Assembly (NCBI RefSeq): GCF_023065955.2
Contig: NW_026622997.1
Location: 9,596,001 to 9,660,000 of the forward strand
Direction: 5' to 3'
Source: Ursus arctos
Lineage: Eukaryota; Chordata; Mammalia; Carnivora; Ursidae
Length of the DNA stretch: 64,000 nucleotides
The first letter of the stretch is position 1. Every line of letters starts with the position of its first letter. A program made the translations under genes and the position numbers. The notes beneath the pieces were generated by a model. The model was not told where the DNA came from, ran no database searches, and was given only the letters and a program-made list of their open reading frames with translations. Shown here piece by piece: positions 21,190 through 34,424 of the stretch.

Positions 21190-24100
21190 CAAAGGGTAGC
21201 ATGAATTTCAAGGACTCTTTCATTGTTTGAGAACAGATCCCTCCTCTTCCCTATCTAATCTCTGAAGAGGGTAACATTTCCCAAAATGCTATTAAAAGTC
21301 AGCTGTACAAACCAGGAGTCAGTACGTTGTTTCAGTAAAGCCCAGAATAATATCAACACCCAGTGGAACCCACAAAGTGGGAATCAACAGAAGGCAGGGG
21401 GCGGTGCAGGTGTAGCTGTCTCCCCACCCCCCCCATTTCCATTCTCAAGTGAGGCAGATTGCGGTCTTGTCACTCCACGACGAAGGCTGAGAAAGGAGAA
21501 AAGGAGGAAAAGGTCATCTCGGAGCTGAATGGCGTGCAAGCACGCAGGCTGGACACTGCAAACCCTAAGGGTGGTCTTCACCTCTACAACACCACCTTTT
21601 CTGTGTGTTCTTCTCTTCACCAACCAACTTCGCAAACTACGTAGATTTCATGTCAAATAACAGAAACATATGACATGATAACTGGTAGGATTAGTTCCAA
21701 TTTAAATGAAAGACTGCAAATAAATTTATTTAAGTGAAAAATGGTAAATGTCTCTTTTCCTTCCTTGTTTTTCCAGGGTGGGGGTTAACTCAGCTGAGTG
21801 CTAGAAAGACACGATCTCCCTCAGGAGTGTTCAAGGCACTATCACCCCAGCACAAGGAGTCAGGCTAAGGAGCGGCTGCATCCGGGAGGGGCCTGGGCTG
21901 ATTTCCCCGCTCGTGATTATGTTTTCACAAATCTTTTCAGTTTCTCATGTGTGTAATGCCCTTGATACCAGGTCTGGGTACCACAGTGGTTAGCTGCACT
22001 AACTAGTTGAATTCATAGAACGGTATTTAGAGCTAGTTATCAGAGGCTGGTGTGTAAATTAATGCAAAGTATATGTAAATAGGCCTAATTCAAAACGCTG
22101 CCTCTGGGGAAAGAACAGTCCACACCTCAAGTGCATGTGCCCCACACTCACTGCTCCAAGCATCGAGGGCACTTGCACATGGAGATGCAGTCATGCTCCG
22201 AGCAAACACTGCTGCCGTGACGGCTCACTCCGGGTCTCCCACGTGGCTGGTCCGCTCCGGGTCCAGGTTTCAGAGGGAGCAGAGTGACAAGGCCATTGTC
22301 CCTGGAACACAAAGCCTTAACAAAGGCCTCAGAGGAGTGAGAAAAAGGAGCCTCAGACCCAGCCAGTCTCTAGTCCCTGCTGGTGCCAGTGAGTGGGGGA
22401 GAAACCTGACCTGTCCTGGATAAGGACCTCCAGGAGGGTCTCAGAGCAGCCACTGGAGCCCTGGGGAAGCAGCCCTGTGGGCAAGGCTTCAGCCTCTCCG
22501 CAGACTTGCCGGGATGGTCCTGTGCCAGATGCTAATGACTGGGGGAAACGAAGAGTGTTTCTCCTGACAACACGTTGGGGTCTCTGCTCTAGAATCTGTG
22601 ATCACTCTGCCCAGGGCACAGCAACGTGGGCTTGCACGGAGACCACGCCTAAGTCCTGAGTCCACTGACTTACACATCAGAGAGAACCAGAAATGCTTGC
22701 GGCCCCTGCTTTTCAGCAACTGGGCAATCCTTTGTACTCCTCACGCTTGGAGGAGACTGCACACTGCTGAAATCGGCCCCTCACAGGGAGGCAGGCAGAG
22801 CAGGGGAGAGCGTGGCAGTCCCTACCTGCCACGGGATGGCAGAGGGGGCAGCACTCAGCACACCTGTTAGTGCACTTAGCATCGGGAGGGAAAAATAATA
22901 CTGCATCACTCTGGCAAGTTCCTCAGGTGCCATATTCATTGAGAAATAGATATGCTTCAGGTGCTCTGGCTTACGGTATGTCTGCAATTCCTCTCCCTTT
23001 TTACTGAGAAAAAAAACAAAACAGATTTTAAAACATCTCCTAGAGCTGCCAGCTTACAAGGGGATGAGACATCCAAAGGAACTGATAGGCCACGTATCTG
23101 TAGAACAGACAAGCAACACAGACACATTCTTTTTTTAACCTAAAAAGACTAACCAAACTAGAAAGGATTATTATGAAAGGTGAAAGCCGTATCTGATAAA
23201 TGCTCAGATTTCTCGGGATCTGCACCCATGAGGCACATGGGAAGTACAAGGAGCCAGGTGTTTGCCAGTGTTTGCTAACAAACCCCTTCCTGTGACAAGA
23301 CGGCATGTCTCTCCACATGACAGTCTAAGGAGGCAGGGAAGTGACAAAGGAAATATGGTCCGTTCTCGGTGCAAAGCCAGTCTGACTCCCCTTCAACTGA
23401 ACATGGTAACCTTCGTGCTCGTCTTCCCAGAAGCAGGACTGCAGCTCTGGGGCTGCGAGCCAAGCCCGGAAAGGCAGAGGAAAGGCTAGACTCCATCACT
23501 CATTGTATTGAATTGTTAGGGAAACAGCTAGACTTTCTTGAACACTGTTTGCACACAGTTTATCATATATCTATGTTTGGGGTCCCTGAGTGTGCACTCT
23601 GCATACACTCGTCAATGGAAATTCATGCCACCAAAATGGCTCAACTGCTCCTTCACCAGTATGTTCAAAAAACGTGCAAGTAGCAGAACAAGAGCTGAGA
23701 AAGGGGAGGGACAGTGGCTGAGAGGTGGGAGTGTCCACACATTCAAGAAACAGTGCAATGGAACTGTAGCAAACACCTTGGCAGAAAATCGTCATCTCCT
23801 CCCTGCAGTTATCCCTGAAAAGAGCAGTGAATGGCAGGTGGGGAAGAGAAAGTAGAATAGATTATAAATTAATTGGTACAGAGAGCAAATCCCAGAAGTA
23901 AGTCGCCTATTAGTTTCAAGCAGGTAAAATGGATACACATTATCCTTGCTCTTTTCTGAATAATTTTACAGCCCTGTACAATAGGGGCTGCAGTCACTGC
24001 AGAACTAGGGTCAGCCGTGGAAACTCCTTGGTGAGGGCGGCTTCCTGCCTGCCACTCCCTAAGGCCCAGCAGTAATGAGCCCTTCACCAGCCTGATCACT

Positions 24101-25820
24101 CCACTCTGGCCTCCAGCTCGCTGACAGGAAGTCTTGGTAAGACTCTGGGTGACCGCTGCTCTCGTCCTAGGTAATCATATCACAGAAACTCCTGATGAAA
24201 AGTCTGTGAGACTTAAAAGCCTAACTCACTACTTGTGTAATTTGGGGTCTAAGGAAAGCAGCAGGAGGTCCTTCGAGCATCTCTTAGAACATTATAGAAA
24301 AATAACCCCACCTTCATAAGACCACGCCTTGGTACCTCTACTGCACGAAGCAGGGTAAGTCCAAGATGGCATGAAAGGTTGTATGAGACACTATCCTTCC
24401 CATCATAATTATGTCACTTTACATGACCCAGGAGGTGTTTAAAATAAGTATTAGAACATAAAGAAAAACCTTCTGTACAAGGAAAAAATTACAGATTAGA
24501 GGAAAATTTTCTAGAATTTTTACATCTTATGATAATTAAACTATATGACATATTCTATTCCTGTGTGTCTATTATCAGCACCTCCATAATCAATACTTTT
24601 AATTTTCAGATCAAAAACACACAGATGCTTTTAAAAACCAAAAACCAAACTCCAGAAACACAGAATTATTATTTTTTAATACTGATAAAAGTAATAACAC
24701 ATTGGTGACTTCTAAGGGAAAAGCTCTCAAACTAGACCATCATGTTTGGTGGGGATGGTAAAGATGGGAGCTATCACTGTGAATGATAGTGATCATTCTG
24801 GAACTAATCCAAATACTGATTAATAAAGAATTAAATCAGATGAATAGGATTACTTACTTGGAAATCAAACTCCCATTATCAGCCCTGGGAGCATTTCTGG
24901 AACCTTCCATCTAGACACAAGTTTTTATCCTCCAATGTAGACAAAACCCAAAGCAAACCAAGACCTACAGCAGAGAGAGGAAGAGGAGTCCTGCTGGGGC
25001 AGCATGGAGAGGAACTCTGTGCCTGATGTCTCATCTCCAGGAACCCCACTGGATGAGCACTTCCACCAGAACTGTCCTCCCACTCAACAAGAGCCCTCAG
25101 GGACAGTTAGCTTACCTCCCCACCCCACCAAAACCAAAACAAAACCACCAAGAGAAAACATACCGTAAGGCTTTAGTTTCCCATTTAACGCATGCAAATC
25201 ATCCAATCGTAAATTCCAACAATGGAAAAACAAATCTACTTGCTAGTTGGCAAAACCAGTACTCTGTAATGAGAACGCGCTCTGTGCTCCACAATCTCAC
25301 CAGCAGGGCTAAGCACTGTTCAGTGTGATATTTTGGATTGCCTTTATTTTTATAACCAAGTCGTCTAATTCCTATGCCCAAAATTACAATAAAGAAAGCC
25401 AGAGAGTGATATGTAAATTTCTTTATGCTTCCATATCAAATGTCACAGATTCACCAAAAACCTATAAGCCTCACTTCATACCGCTGACATGAAATAACTA
25501 CTGGATGACGGCTTTAGGTTGCCCCGTGTTTCGTACATCCATCTGGTGGACAGTAACTCACCAGATTTTAATAATTGACATTATTAGGTTTTTTTTTAAT
25601 ATGAGGGTACAGTACCACAATGAGAGTGAATATGCCTTCAGGAGAATCTATTCCAGTGTTATAAATTTACTAGTGTGACAAATATTTTAATTTCGTTCAC
25701 GATAAATGTGTTGTCCTGAGACTGACTCAGCAACCCGCCTACCAGAGCAGGCGTGAAGCTGTCCAGACACTTCACTCTACGTGTGAGTCAGTCAGCGCCC
25801 AAAGTTGAACTATCCATCAA
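21190..25820. other. unique intergenic sequence; no gene recognised
   Basis: The stretch has no long open frame, no clear exon pair and no young repeat. 22190-22860 is GC-richer with overlapping short frames on both strands and no family resemblance. A C-run lies near 21425. Old, unrecognised repeats are likely. Confidence 0.4.
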
Positions 25821-25829
25821 GCATTTCAA

Positions 25830-27030
25830 TGTAAGAGTGGCTTCCAGGTGAATCTAACTGCTGGTTCATCTCCCAGAGGCACAGGCACACCTTTCTACAG
25901 TGAAACTGCCCTGTGGTTCAGTGTCCTAGGGTGCTTACCTCTGCTGTTGGGGATTATAGTACTGTTCAAATTGGGGGCAGCTAGGGTGGGATTGAGGAGG
26001 GGTGTATCTACTCATTACGTACAGAAATGGTCCAGGGGTCAAGGGCGGGGAGAGCCTTTGGTTGAGGAAGCAGAGTATACAGACTGTGTCAAATACAGAA
26101 GCACAGTTGGGTGCTTCCTCAGCTCAAAGGTGTAAATCCATGTCCCATTTTTAATAAAGTGATACGAAAAGTGTGAGGAAAATGTTCAGGCGCATGGCAA
26201 GGTTTGACTTTTAGGCTCAGTATCCTTTGTCTTGGGGAATGATGAGGTCGTCATCTGTTGGCCCTGGTTGGGGGTTCGATGCTCTGGGCCACAGGGTCCC
26301 CCCACAGGAATGTAGGCCCTTATCAGTTCTCGGGGATGAGTTATAGTTGTCAAGTTGTATTCGACATGCTTTCCAGAAACCTGCCGCTGAGACTCCACAG
26401 ACAGGAGTGAGTGAGCCCTCCCCGGTGCAGAGAGTTAACAACGAGAAAGAGTGTCCCATTCACGGGCCTGCACTTTGGGGGTTCTAATGGGTCTGTTTCA
26501 AGGGAACTTGGTGCGCAGTGATGAACGTGCCGCAGATAAAGTAAATCAGGGCTGCAGGTAGGACAGGGCTTTCCACGCTGGCCTGGGGCCGAGTAACTCA
26601 GATGGACGCTGGCTGAGCCAGTAATGAGTCTTCCGTGATGGAAACTGGTGACTGCCTGAGGTTCTCATCATACCTCACTGGGTTTATGGAAGTCTAGAAC
26701 CAGTGCGATAATTAACATGTCTACTGCTAATTATTTGTTGAGGGTTGTTATTTTTCCTTTTAGTCAGGGGAAATGAGAATGGGGGAGGAGGAAAAGGAAG
26801 AAACCCCAATGGGCATCAAGCCCACCGATGACTAACGATATCATTGTGGCATTATTCTGACTCACAGCTTGCTTCAGGTTGGAGTTTAATTGCTGTTTTC
26901 ATGTTCAAATTGCTCATTTGGTTGCTTAAGGTCTTTCATAAATGCTTTAATTAGAAAACTGTGCTGCAGGACTTTGGGACTTTTTTTGACCTTCACTCCA
27001 CCCCTTGCCCTACTCTCCACTGTTCTAAAA
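25830..27030. other. unassigned sequence
   Basis: A polyadenylation-like word (aataaagtg) lies at about 26152, but no upstream exon can be supported. No repeat named. Confidence 0.35.
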
Positions 27031-27039
27031 AAAATGGAA

Positions 27040-27160
27040 AACAGTTTGGTTGAATATATACTATTTAAGTTCCATGAGAGCAGGGAATATGTCTGTGGTG
27101 TTCACTGCTATATTGCCAGGGCTTAGTACGATGTCAATAAATATCAATGAACTGAATACT
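27040..27160 (+). repeat. L2 3' end
   Basis: 'gttccatgagagcagggaat', 'gttcactgctatattgcc' and 'tcaataaatatcaatgaa' follow the L2 LINE 3' terminus. Confidence 0.65.
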
Positions 27161-27311
27161 ACTTTCCATACCGCTTTGCTTCAAACTCCTGAAACAATAC
27201 TAATAGCTTCTGAGTTACAGCAACTTCTGGTAAGTGATGTGCAGAACTAAGGCAAAAGAAATACAGAAAAAAATTAAACTTCCTTACAACTTACCGCCCA
27301 CTGACAAGTAC

Positions 27312-27870
27312 TTGAGACGGGGCGGGGGGGGGGGGGGGTTGACCTTCCTCCATGGGCTCAACTCCTCTATGTAAATACTTTGCTAAAGGCAAAAGGCAAC
27401 CTTAGCTTGACAGTAGCCCAACCCCCAGGATCCTATGAGTCTTCTTTAAAGTATAAAAATTCCTTTCAAAACATCCTTTATCTCTACCCCCACAAGATAT
27501 ACATTAATACTCATCCTCCAAGCATATGGCCCCCTGAAATACACCTGAAGGGTCTCCTGACTAAGGTTTTACTAGACAGTAATACATGACCTTTTCCCAA
27601 CAATAGCTAGACCCTGCAAGGTCCTGGAAACTGTGCTTCCAAACTCTTTAGAGACTTAAGCTATCCTTAACCCTCTTTCAACTTGAAAGTGTATAATCAG
27701 TCACTCCTCACAACCTCAGTGCAACTCTTTCTTCCCATGGGTCCTGTCTCCGTGCTTTCATAAAACCACCTTTTTTTGCACGGAAGACAAATCAAGGATT
27801 CCTGAGGCCCCCCTCAAGAATTCTCTCTTGACCATTCACTCCCAGACCCCAACATTTCAGATCAGTGATT
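27312..27870 (+). repeat. ERV1-like LTR remnant with a G-run
   Basis: After a G-run (27319-27338) the sequence ends in the order 'agtcactcctcacaacctca', 'gtcctgtctccgtgctttca', 'taaaaccacc' and 'aagaattctctcttg', typical of an ERV1 long terminal repeat U3-R-U5. Ends are not exact. No coding part. Confidence 0.5.
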
Positions 27871-27923
27871 CATAACAGTTTCCTTTGCAGTGTTACACAT
27901 TAATTTTTAAAGCGCAACTCCTT

Positions 27924-28115
27924 GGGGTGCCTGGGTGGCTCAGTTGGTTAAGCGTTTGACTCTTGATTTTGGCTCAGGTCATGATCTCAGGGTCGTGAGA
28001 TCGAGCGCCTCGTCAGGCTCTGTGCTCATCGGGGAGTCTGCTTAAGATTCTCTCTCCCTCTGCCCCTCCCCTCCTTGGGTGCTCTCTCTAATAAATAAAT
28101 AAATCTTAAAAAAAA
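27924..28115 (+). repeat. SINEC, older subtype
   Basis: The body reads 'gactcttgattttggctcag' and 'gatcgagcgcctcgtcaggc', the subtype shared with dog. It is complete with an A-tail. Confidence 0.88.
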
Positions 28116-28439
28116 CCCAAAGCAGCAACCCCTTTATTTGGATTAAAGAAAACAAATGAAAATAAGCACTTTGTTGGCCCACTCATTCAGTGTTCCAGGC
28201 ATATCAGACATCCTTCATTTTCATCCAGAAGTAATTCTGATAAAAGACCCTTTGGCAATATGTTTAGACAATCTATAAACGAGATGTTTAACCAGCCTTG
28301 TAGGTTTAACCCAAACAGTTAGAGCAGGTCAAAAGAAATTAGCCAAAGCCAAGTCTTCTCAAAATCTGGGAGATGACGTCCTTCAGAGATCTAGATCACA
28401 GTGGACTTTGAAAGGACCCTCCTTGGAATGACCCACCTG

Positions 28440-28920
28440 ACTTTCCAGGTTTTAGCATCTGCCTCTGTTGAGTCAGAGGAGCTCCTGAAACAGGACCTCA
28501 GCTACCTGTATTCTGACCTCAGTCTGTGCTTCCAGATTAAGTTCTTCTTTCCGGCTTCTCTCTGATCTCAGGCGGAAGACGCTGTGGGCACAGCATTCCC
28601 TGTGGGAGCCGAAACTACCCCCGCCAGCCCCAAGGACTGTCCTTAGCCAGGGGGATCCCCATGAATGACCGCAAGACAATAATAACCTGACCTTCACCGC
28701 CCACCGGGTACCCACCAACCTCTGTCCCACATTCTCCTTACTTAAACCTGGAAGGATCTGCAGCACTTTGGAGACAGTGTTTGAGACACTAGTCTGCTCT
28801 CCTCCTAGTGTTAGCCTCATGGAAAAAAATTCTTGCTTCACCACCCCTAGTCTCTCTACCTGTGGATTTTGTCAGCAGCGAGTGGCAGAACCTGGTCTGC
28901 TTGGGACCCCCGGAGCCACG
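28440..28920 (+). repeat. possible LTR fragment
   Basis: The segment from 'acctgaccttcaccgcccac' to 'tttgtcagcagcgagtggca' and 'gaacctggtctgcttggga' has the look of an LTR with a downstream U5-like end. No duplication found; low certainty. Confidence 0.3.
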
Positions 28921-29748
28921 TGCAGTCTCGTTGGTGCAACTTGAGTGCATCTCAAGCCCACAGGCCTTCTGAGAAAGTGGCTGCGTTTCTCACCATCCCA
29001 GTTCAGGGAGGAGGTGCTGGTCCCAAGGGCCACTAATTTATGAGTGGTCTCCATCGTAGGAGGCGGGCTGGCATGAGATCTCTGCCCAGCAGGAAGGAGA
29101 ATCACTATTTTAAGCAATTGGATCCTTTCTTTGTGGGGATGTGAATTTGAGACCCTGTAGAGACCATCAGCACTTGGTAATCTGGGCAGAAGCATAAGGC
29201 AGGTAGAGAGAAAAGTGGCAGAAGTGACGAGTCCGGACAAGCCACGACCAAGCATTGTCTGGAGCAGCGGAGTCCTCATAACAGCAGCCCAGAAGGAGCT
29301 CCAGAAGGAGCTAATGTCCAATCTCCAAAAGACACTGGGTGTGGAGTCCCCCGGCTGCTGCCAGGGGGCCGGAGCAGAGCTGTCCACAAACGACCTTCCT
29401 GCCAGGCCCCAGAGCCCCATACGGAGGGCCATCTCTGTTCTTTCCCCTCCTGTCTCCTCAGCTAACCTGGAAGAGCCTAATTGACACACATATAAATAAG
29501 AACTCTCTGGTTCTAAATTCTAGAATTACACTGAGCACAGTAAAAACTCATTAATGCAGTGCATTTGTTCCAAGTTTCTAATTACTCCTTTTGGACGAAA
29601 CTTAAGTTTATTTTGCTCAGCAAAATTTTCTTACAGATAGCTCAAATTAAAGAGAGGTCAGAGGAATTATTTAAAATATTTCAGAGAACAAGCTATTAGT
29701 TTAATATGTTAATTTAAAACTACTTTACTTATTTAAAACGTATGACCT
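28921..29748. other. unassigned sequence with the longest open frame of the window
   Basis: A 205-codon frame (29489-28872, minus) is open but has no recognisable domain, no conserved composition and no splice context. I treat it as chance. No repeat named. Confidence 0.35.
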
Positions 29749-29945
29749 GGGGCGCCTAGGTGGCTTAGCCAGGTAAGCAGCTGCCTTCAGCTCAGGTCAT
29801 GATCCCAGGGTCCTGGGATTGAGACCCACATCAGGCTTTGCCCTCAGTGGGGAGTCTGCTTGTCCCTCTCTCTGCCCCTCCCCCAAACTGTGCGTGCGTG
29901 TGCGTGCACTCTCTCTCTCTCTAATAAATAAATTAAATATTTTTT
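29749..29945 (+). repeat. SINEC
   Basis: Complete SINE; flanking words aaaacgtatgacct and aaaatgtgtgaccc form a slightly decayed duplication. Confidence 0.88.
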
Positions 29946-29999
29946 AAAATGTGTGACCCAAGGAACTTCAATTAGGTAGAATGGATAAATATTATTAAC

Positions 30000-30575
30000 A
30001 TTTATGCTTTGTTTTTTCAACAAATATTTACTGATCCTCTCTCTGGGTCAGGCTCTGTGCTAAGCATCAGAACACAGAAACACAGAATCAACCAAATACA
30101 GCATAGTACTGTGTGTTAATTAAAAAAAAAAAGTTCAGTGTAAGAAATATCTCAGTGCTGGTTTTTGCCACCCACAAAATATGTATCTATAGGTATACAC
30201 ATACACAAATACACACACATACACACACACGTGCATGTGGATGGATGAAGGAATGAAGGGATAGGAGGGGGGAAGGTAAGAAGGAAGAAAGGAGAGGAGG
30301 GAAGGAAGGAAGGGAGAACCGTGCCCTCAAGCCGCTTAGAGACTGGCGGGGAGGCGGGCAAACATATGAACCATTGCATCGCTGAGACAGAGGGATATGC
30401 AGAGTATGTTACGCACAGAAGAGGAGTATCAGTCACCCTGGGGCTGGGGTCCAGAGAGACTTCCTGGGGACAACTGGTAAGGAGGTTTGAGGATGATCAG
30501 GTGGCCAGATGGAGAGAAAAAAGAGGGCAGCCAGGCAACGACAAATAGTGGTGCCCACAGGGCAGGCATAGCGGG
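30000..30575. repeat. ancient repeat with (CA)n and (GGAA)-rich interior
   Basis: 'caacaaatatttactgatcc' starts a common old mammalian repeat. Its interior carries an impure CA tract (30195-30235) and a purine tract (30240-30318). The right part resembles antisense L2. Confidence 0.45.
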
Positions 30576-30580
30576 AAGGA

Positions 30581-31840
30581 CAGTCAGTTCTCGCCATCCG
30601 TGGTAGGTGTGTTCTGTGAACTGAGTGCAATACCAAATTAGTGAGTACCGGAACACCGCTCCTAGGGAAACACAGGGTTGGGTTCCCGGGAGGCTCCAGG
30701 TACAGTTTTGTCAATCAAAACCCCATGTGTGTTATGTAGGTTCGTTTGCCAACAACCTTGCAAAAGACGCCTGTTGCATTGGCACTGAAAACCTGCTCTT
30801 CCACGTAACACCTTTCCTGCATAATGTTTAGCAAGTGTTGTTAAAAATTCTTCCAGGGGCACCTGGGTGGCTCACCTGGTTAAGCGTCCGACTCTTGATT
30901 TGGCTCAGGTCAGGATCTCAGGGTCCTGGAATTAAGCCCCATTGTTGAGCTCTGCACTCAGTGGGGAGTCTGCTTGAGGACTCCCTCTCCCTCTGCCTCT
31001 CCCGCATGCACTCACACACACTCACTCTCTCTAATAAATTAATAAATCTTTTTAAAAAAAATTCTTCCAGAGCCTCTTCATCTGCCTCACTTGCCTCCCG
31101 TGCAAGTGTAATGCTTCTCACACTATATCACCTTTGAAACATGCAAGTGAGCCAGCCCTAGCTGAGAAGGGTTTAGTATTTCCCTAGCCATAAATTTCTT
31201 TGGATTTCCTCACCACACTACTCATTATGCTTTTTTTTTTTTTTTAACCAACCTTCATCTCACGAATCCATAAGTGCAGCTGCATTTCCATCTTTTTCAT
31301 AGTTTGATCACCCACTAAAGATGCTACTTTAGCGCTTTCTGGAATGGTCTCATGTACAAATCGGTGATTTCTTCTTTCTTTTTCTGGAGGTACTGTATCA
31401 CTACTTCATCAACATTGAACTCATGGCTGACGGTCCTGGAGCTCATCCGAATGAAGTTCATCTAACACACGTACTTTCTCGATAAAGCACATCGCAGCCT
31501 TCTTGCACTTAGGAACCCCAGATACCACATCAGCCTATGCTTGGGGGCCATTTTCAACAGTGAAATCACCAATAAAAAAGCACAAAAATATGAAAACTGT
31601 GGCACTAAATAGGCCATGAAAAGGACACTTGTTTACAGTATGAGCTGGAATGAAAGGCAGAGTGTCATCGGGTTCAACCTCAGCTGGGAACGTGCACGTG
31701 AACGAGTCAATGTTTGCCCCTCTCTGCACGTCTGTGAATAACTGCGAACGTGCCAGGAGTATTGAGTTTGGAATTACAAATGCATTGTAGAGAGCAGGCA
31801 ACTGGCAAATACGGAATCCGCAAATAATGCAGGTGGGCTG
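30581..31840. mobile_element. Tigger-type DNA transposon, non-autonomous
   Basis: It begins 'cagtcagttctcgccatccg' and ends near 'atccgcaaataatgcaggtg'; the ends are partly inverted copies. The inner words 'aacaccgctcctagggaaac' and 'ctgcgaacgtgccaggagta' match a Tigger-like family I know from other mammals. About 1.05 kb without the SINE it contains. No intact transposase. Confidence 0.55.
30857..31056 (+). repeat. SINEC inserted in the Tigger-type element
   Basis: Complete SINE with duplication aaaaattcttccag at 30843-30856 and 31057-31070. Confidence 0.9.
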
Positions 31841-31859
31841 TGAGTGGAAAGGCTTGCTC

Positions 31860-32740
31860 TTGTCTGCACGCCATGCACTGCCACCAAAGGATTTTAAACG
31901 AGAGTAACGTGATCCTTACTATAGAAAAAGCACTTTTCTCTAAATGTAAAGCATGGTTTGAAGAAGGGAAGACTGGAGACTGGCAGGGGATGCTGTACTG
32001 GGTGAGGGTGAGGGTGAGAGTGAACGAACTCAGCCAGGGCGGAGGTTTGAGGAGCTGGTCTGAGAGCCGTTAGAATCCCGGTGCCAGCGTTGGGTTGGGT
32101 GTGCATGGTGAGGGAGGAATTGAGGACAACTCCCAGGGTTCTGGCTTGGGCAAATGAGTGGGGTAGGGCCATGGATGAGAGCTCTAGTCTCTGAGTCAGA
32201 GATACTTGAGCTTAAATCCAAATTCCACCAACTCACTAGCTGTGTAGCCAACAGACATTCTCCTTCACTTCTCTGAGCCTCAGTGTTTTCTTCTCTGCAT
32301 ACAGGTTCTATATAATGGGAAAACTACATCCAGAGTTATTTTGAGATTTAAATAAGCGCTGGTGTTGTCACTTAATTAGGGGAAATAGGGAAAGCAGCAG
32401 CATGTGGGGTTGGGGGGAGAAGGAGAGGGGTCCCACTGGACACATAAGTTGGACATGCCTGTGGGCATCCATGCACAAAAGCTATTTGATATGCTCCCAG
32501 GAAGCCAGGAGCGGAGAAGTTGGGAGAGTGACATACAGACTTGGAAGTGAGTAGAAGGCACACGGCTGCAACAATCACAAAGAATGGGTAGGTAGTTCCA
32601 GCCTCAGAGGTCTGAAGACGAAGCCTGAGGAATTCCAGCACAGAGGAAGAGGCTGGAAAGGAGATCAAGAAAGAGGAGGAGGAGGAAAACCAGGAGAGTG
32701 TGGGATAACGGAGGGCAGGGAAAGAGAGTCCCCAACAGGG
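31860..32740 (-). repeat. L2 fragment, antisense, with a MIR inside
   Basis: Antisense L2 words occur in order: 'aattgaggacaactcccagg', 'gacatgcctgtgggcatcca', 'gctgcaacaatcacaaagaa'. The MIR at 32180-32372 splits it. Confidence 0.5.
32180..32372 (+). repeat. MIR element
   Basis: 'aaatccaaattccaccaactcactagctgtgt', then 'ctgagcctcagtgttttctt' and 'ataatgggaaaactacatcc' give the MIR order. Diverged but nearly full length. Confidence 0.75.
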
Positions 32741-32769
32741 AGTGAGTTCAGTTAGGGTTCTGAAAGCAT

Positions 32770-32930
32770 AAACTGAAAGTCATAAAACTTTTGAGCTGGA
32801 AAGGACCCGAGAGATCTTTTAACCTAATCCCCTTATCTCTTCTGATGAAGAGATGGAAATTCAAAGAGGTGTAGTGAGTTGCTTGAGGTCACACTGTGAT
32901 TTCATAGCAGGATCCCTGCTATGGGAGGAG
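32770..32930 (-). repeat. MIR-like ancient repeat
   Basis: 'gagctggaaaggacccgaga' and 'ttgcttgaggtcacactgtg' resemble an old SINE in antisense. Subfamily not determined. Confidence 0.45.
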
Positions 32931-33169
32931 GCCTAAGGAGTAATAAAACACTTTTTCCAATAAATATTCTAAAATTCAAAATTGTTCCTATTCAGTCACT
33001 TTGGACTTTTTTCCCAATGTGATGAAATTAGTGAGATTTTTATTGCTGTGTAAGAACAACTGTTAACCTTCCCATGTACAAAGAAGCAGTACAGTCAACC
33101 AAACTGTACTTCGCAGATCTATTTATACCGTACATTTAAGTAAATCAGGCTCTAATGAATTTTAAAACA

Positions 33170-34410
33170 TAAGAATATACAGTCAACTCAGCAACATGTA
33201 AAAGAATGAAACTGGACCACTTTCTTACACCATACTCAAAATGGATGAAAGAAAAAAAATGGATAAAAGATGTAAATGTGAGACCTGAAACCATAAAAAT
33301 CCTAAAAGAGGACACAGGCAGTGAGTTCTTTGACATTGACCATAGGAACTTCTTTTTAGATATATCTCCTAAGGCAAGGGAAACAAAAGCAAAAATAAAC
33401 TATTAGGACTACATCAAAATAAAAACCTTCTGCACAGCGAAGGAAACAATAAAAGTAAAAGGCAACCTACTGAATGGGAGAAGATATCTGTAAATGACAT
33501 ATCCAACAAAGGATTAGTATCCAAAATATATAAAGAACTTATAAAACTCAACACCCAAAAAATCAAATAATCCAATTAAAAAATGGGCAGAAGACATGAA
33601 TAGATATTTTTCTAAAGAAGACACACGGATGGCCAACAGACACATGAAACAATGCTCAATGCTCACTTATCATCAGAGAGATGCAAGTCCAAACTATAAT
33701 GAGGTATCACCTCACACCTGTCAGAATCGTTAAAATCAATAACAGAAGAAACAACAGGTGTTGACAAGGATGTTGTTAGCATGGATGTGGAGAAAGGGTA
33801 GGAACTTCCTCAAAAAGTTAAAAATAGAGCTACCCTACAATCCAGTAATTGCACTAGTAATTACCCAAAGAATACAAAAACACTAATTCAAAGAGATACA
33901 TGCACCCCATGTTTATAGTAGCATTATTTATAATAGCCAAATTATGGAAATAACCCAAGTGTCTACTGATTAATGAATGGATAAAGAAGACGTGTATATA
34001 TACACAACGGAATATTACTCAGCCATAAAAAGAATGAAATCTTACCATTTGCAGTGACATGGATGGATCTAGACAGCATGATGCTAAGTGAAGCCAGTCA
34101 GTCAGCCAGAGAAAGACAAATACCATATGATTTCACTCATGTTGGAATTTAAGAAACAAAACAAACAAACAAAGGAGGGAAAAAAAGAGAGAGTCAAACC
34201 AAGAAACATTCTTAATTATAGAGAACAACCTAATGGTTACCAAAGGGAGGTTGGTGGGTTAATTAGGTGATGGGGATGAAGGAGGGCATTTGTTGTGATG
34301 AGCACCAAGAGACATATGAAAGTGTTGAATCACTCTATCGTACACCTGAAACTAATATTACACTGTATGTTAACTAACTGGAATTTAAATAAAAACTTAA
34401 AAAAAAAAAG
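33170..34410 (+). mobile_element. L1 retrotransposon, 5'-truncated
   Basis: It holds the end of L1 ORF2 (starting 'cagcaacatgtaaaagaatg'), broken by stops, then a carnivore-type 3'UTR ending 'ttaaataaaaacttaaaa'. The target word aa(g)aatatacagtcaact precedes it and follows it at 34410-34428, so both ends are real insertion joints. Confidence 0.8.
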
Positions 34411-34424
34411 AAATATACAGTCAA

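Noticed and set aside
28872..29489. 205-codon open frame on the minus strand
   Set aside because: It is the longest frame in the window, but it has no recognisable domain, no splice context and lies in GC-richer sequence where long chance frames are common.
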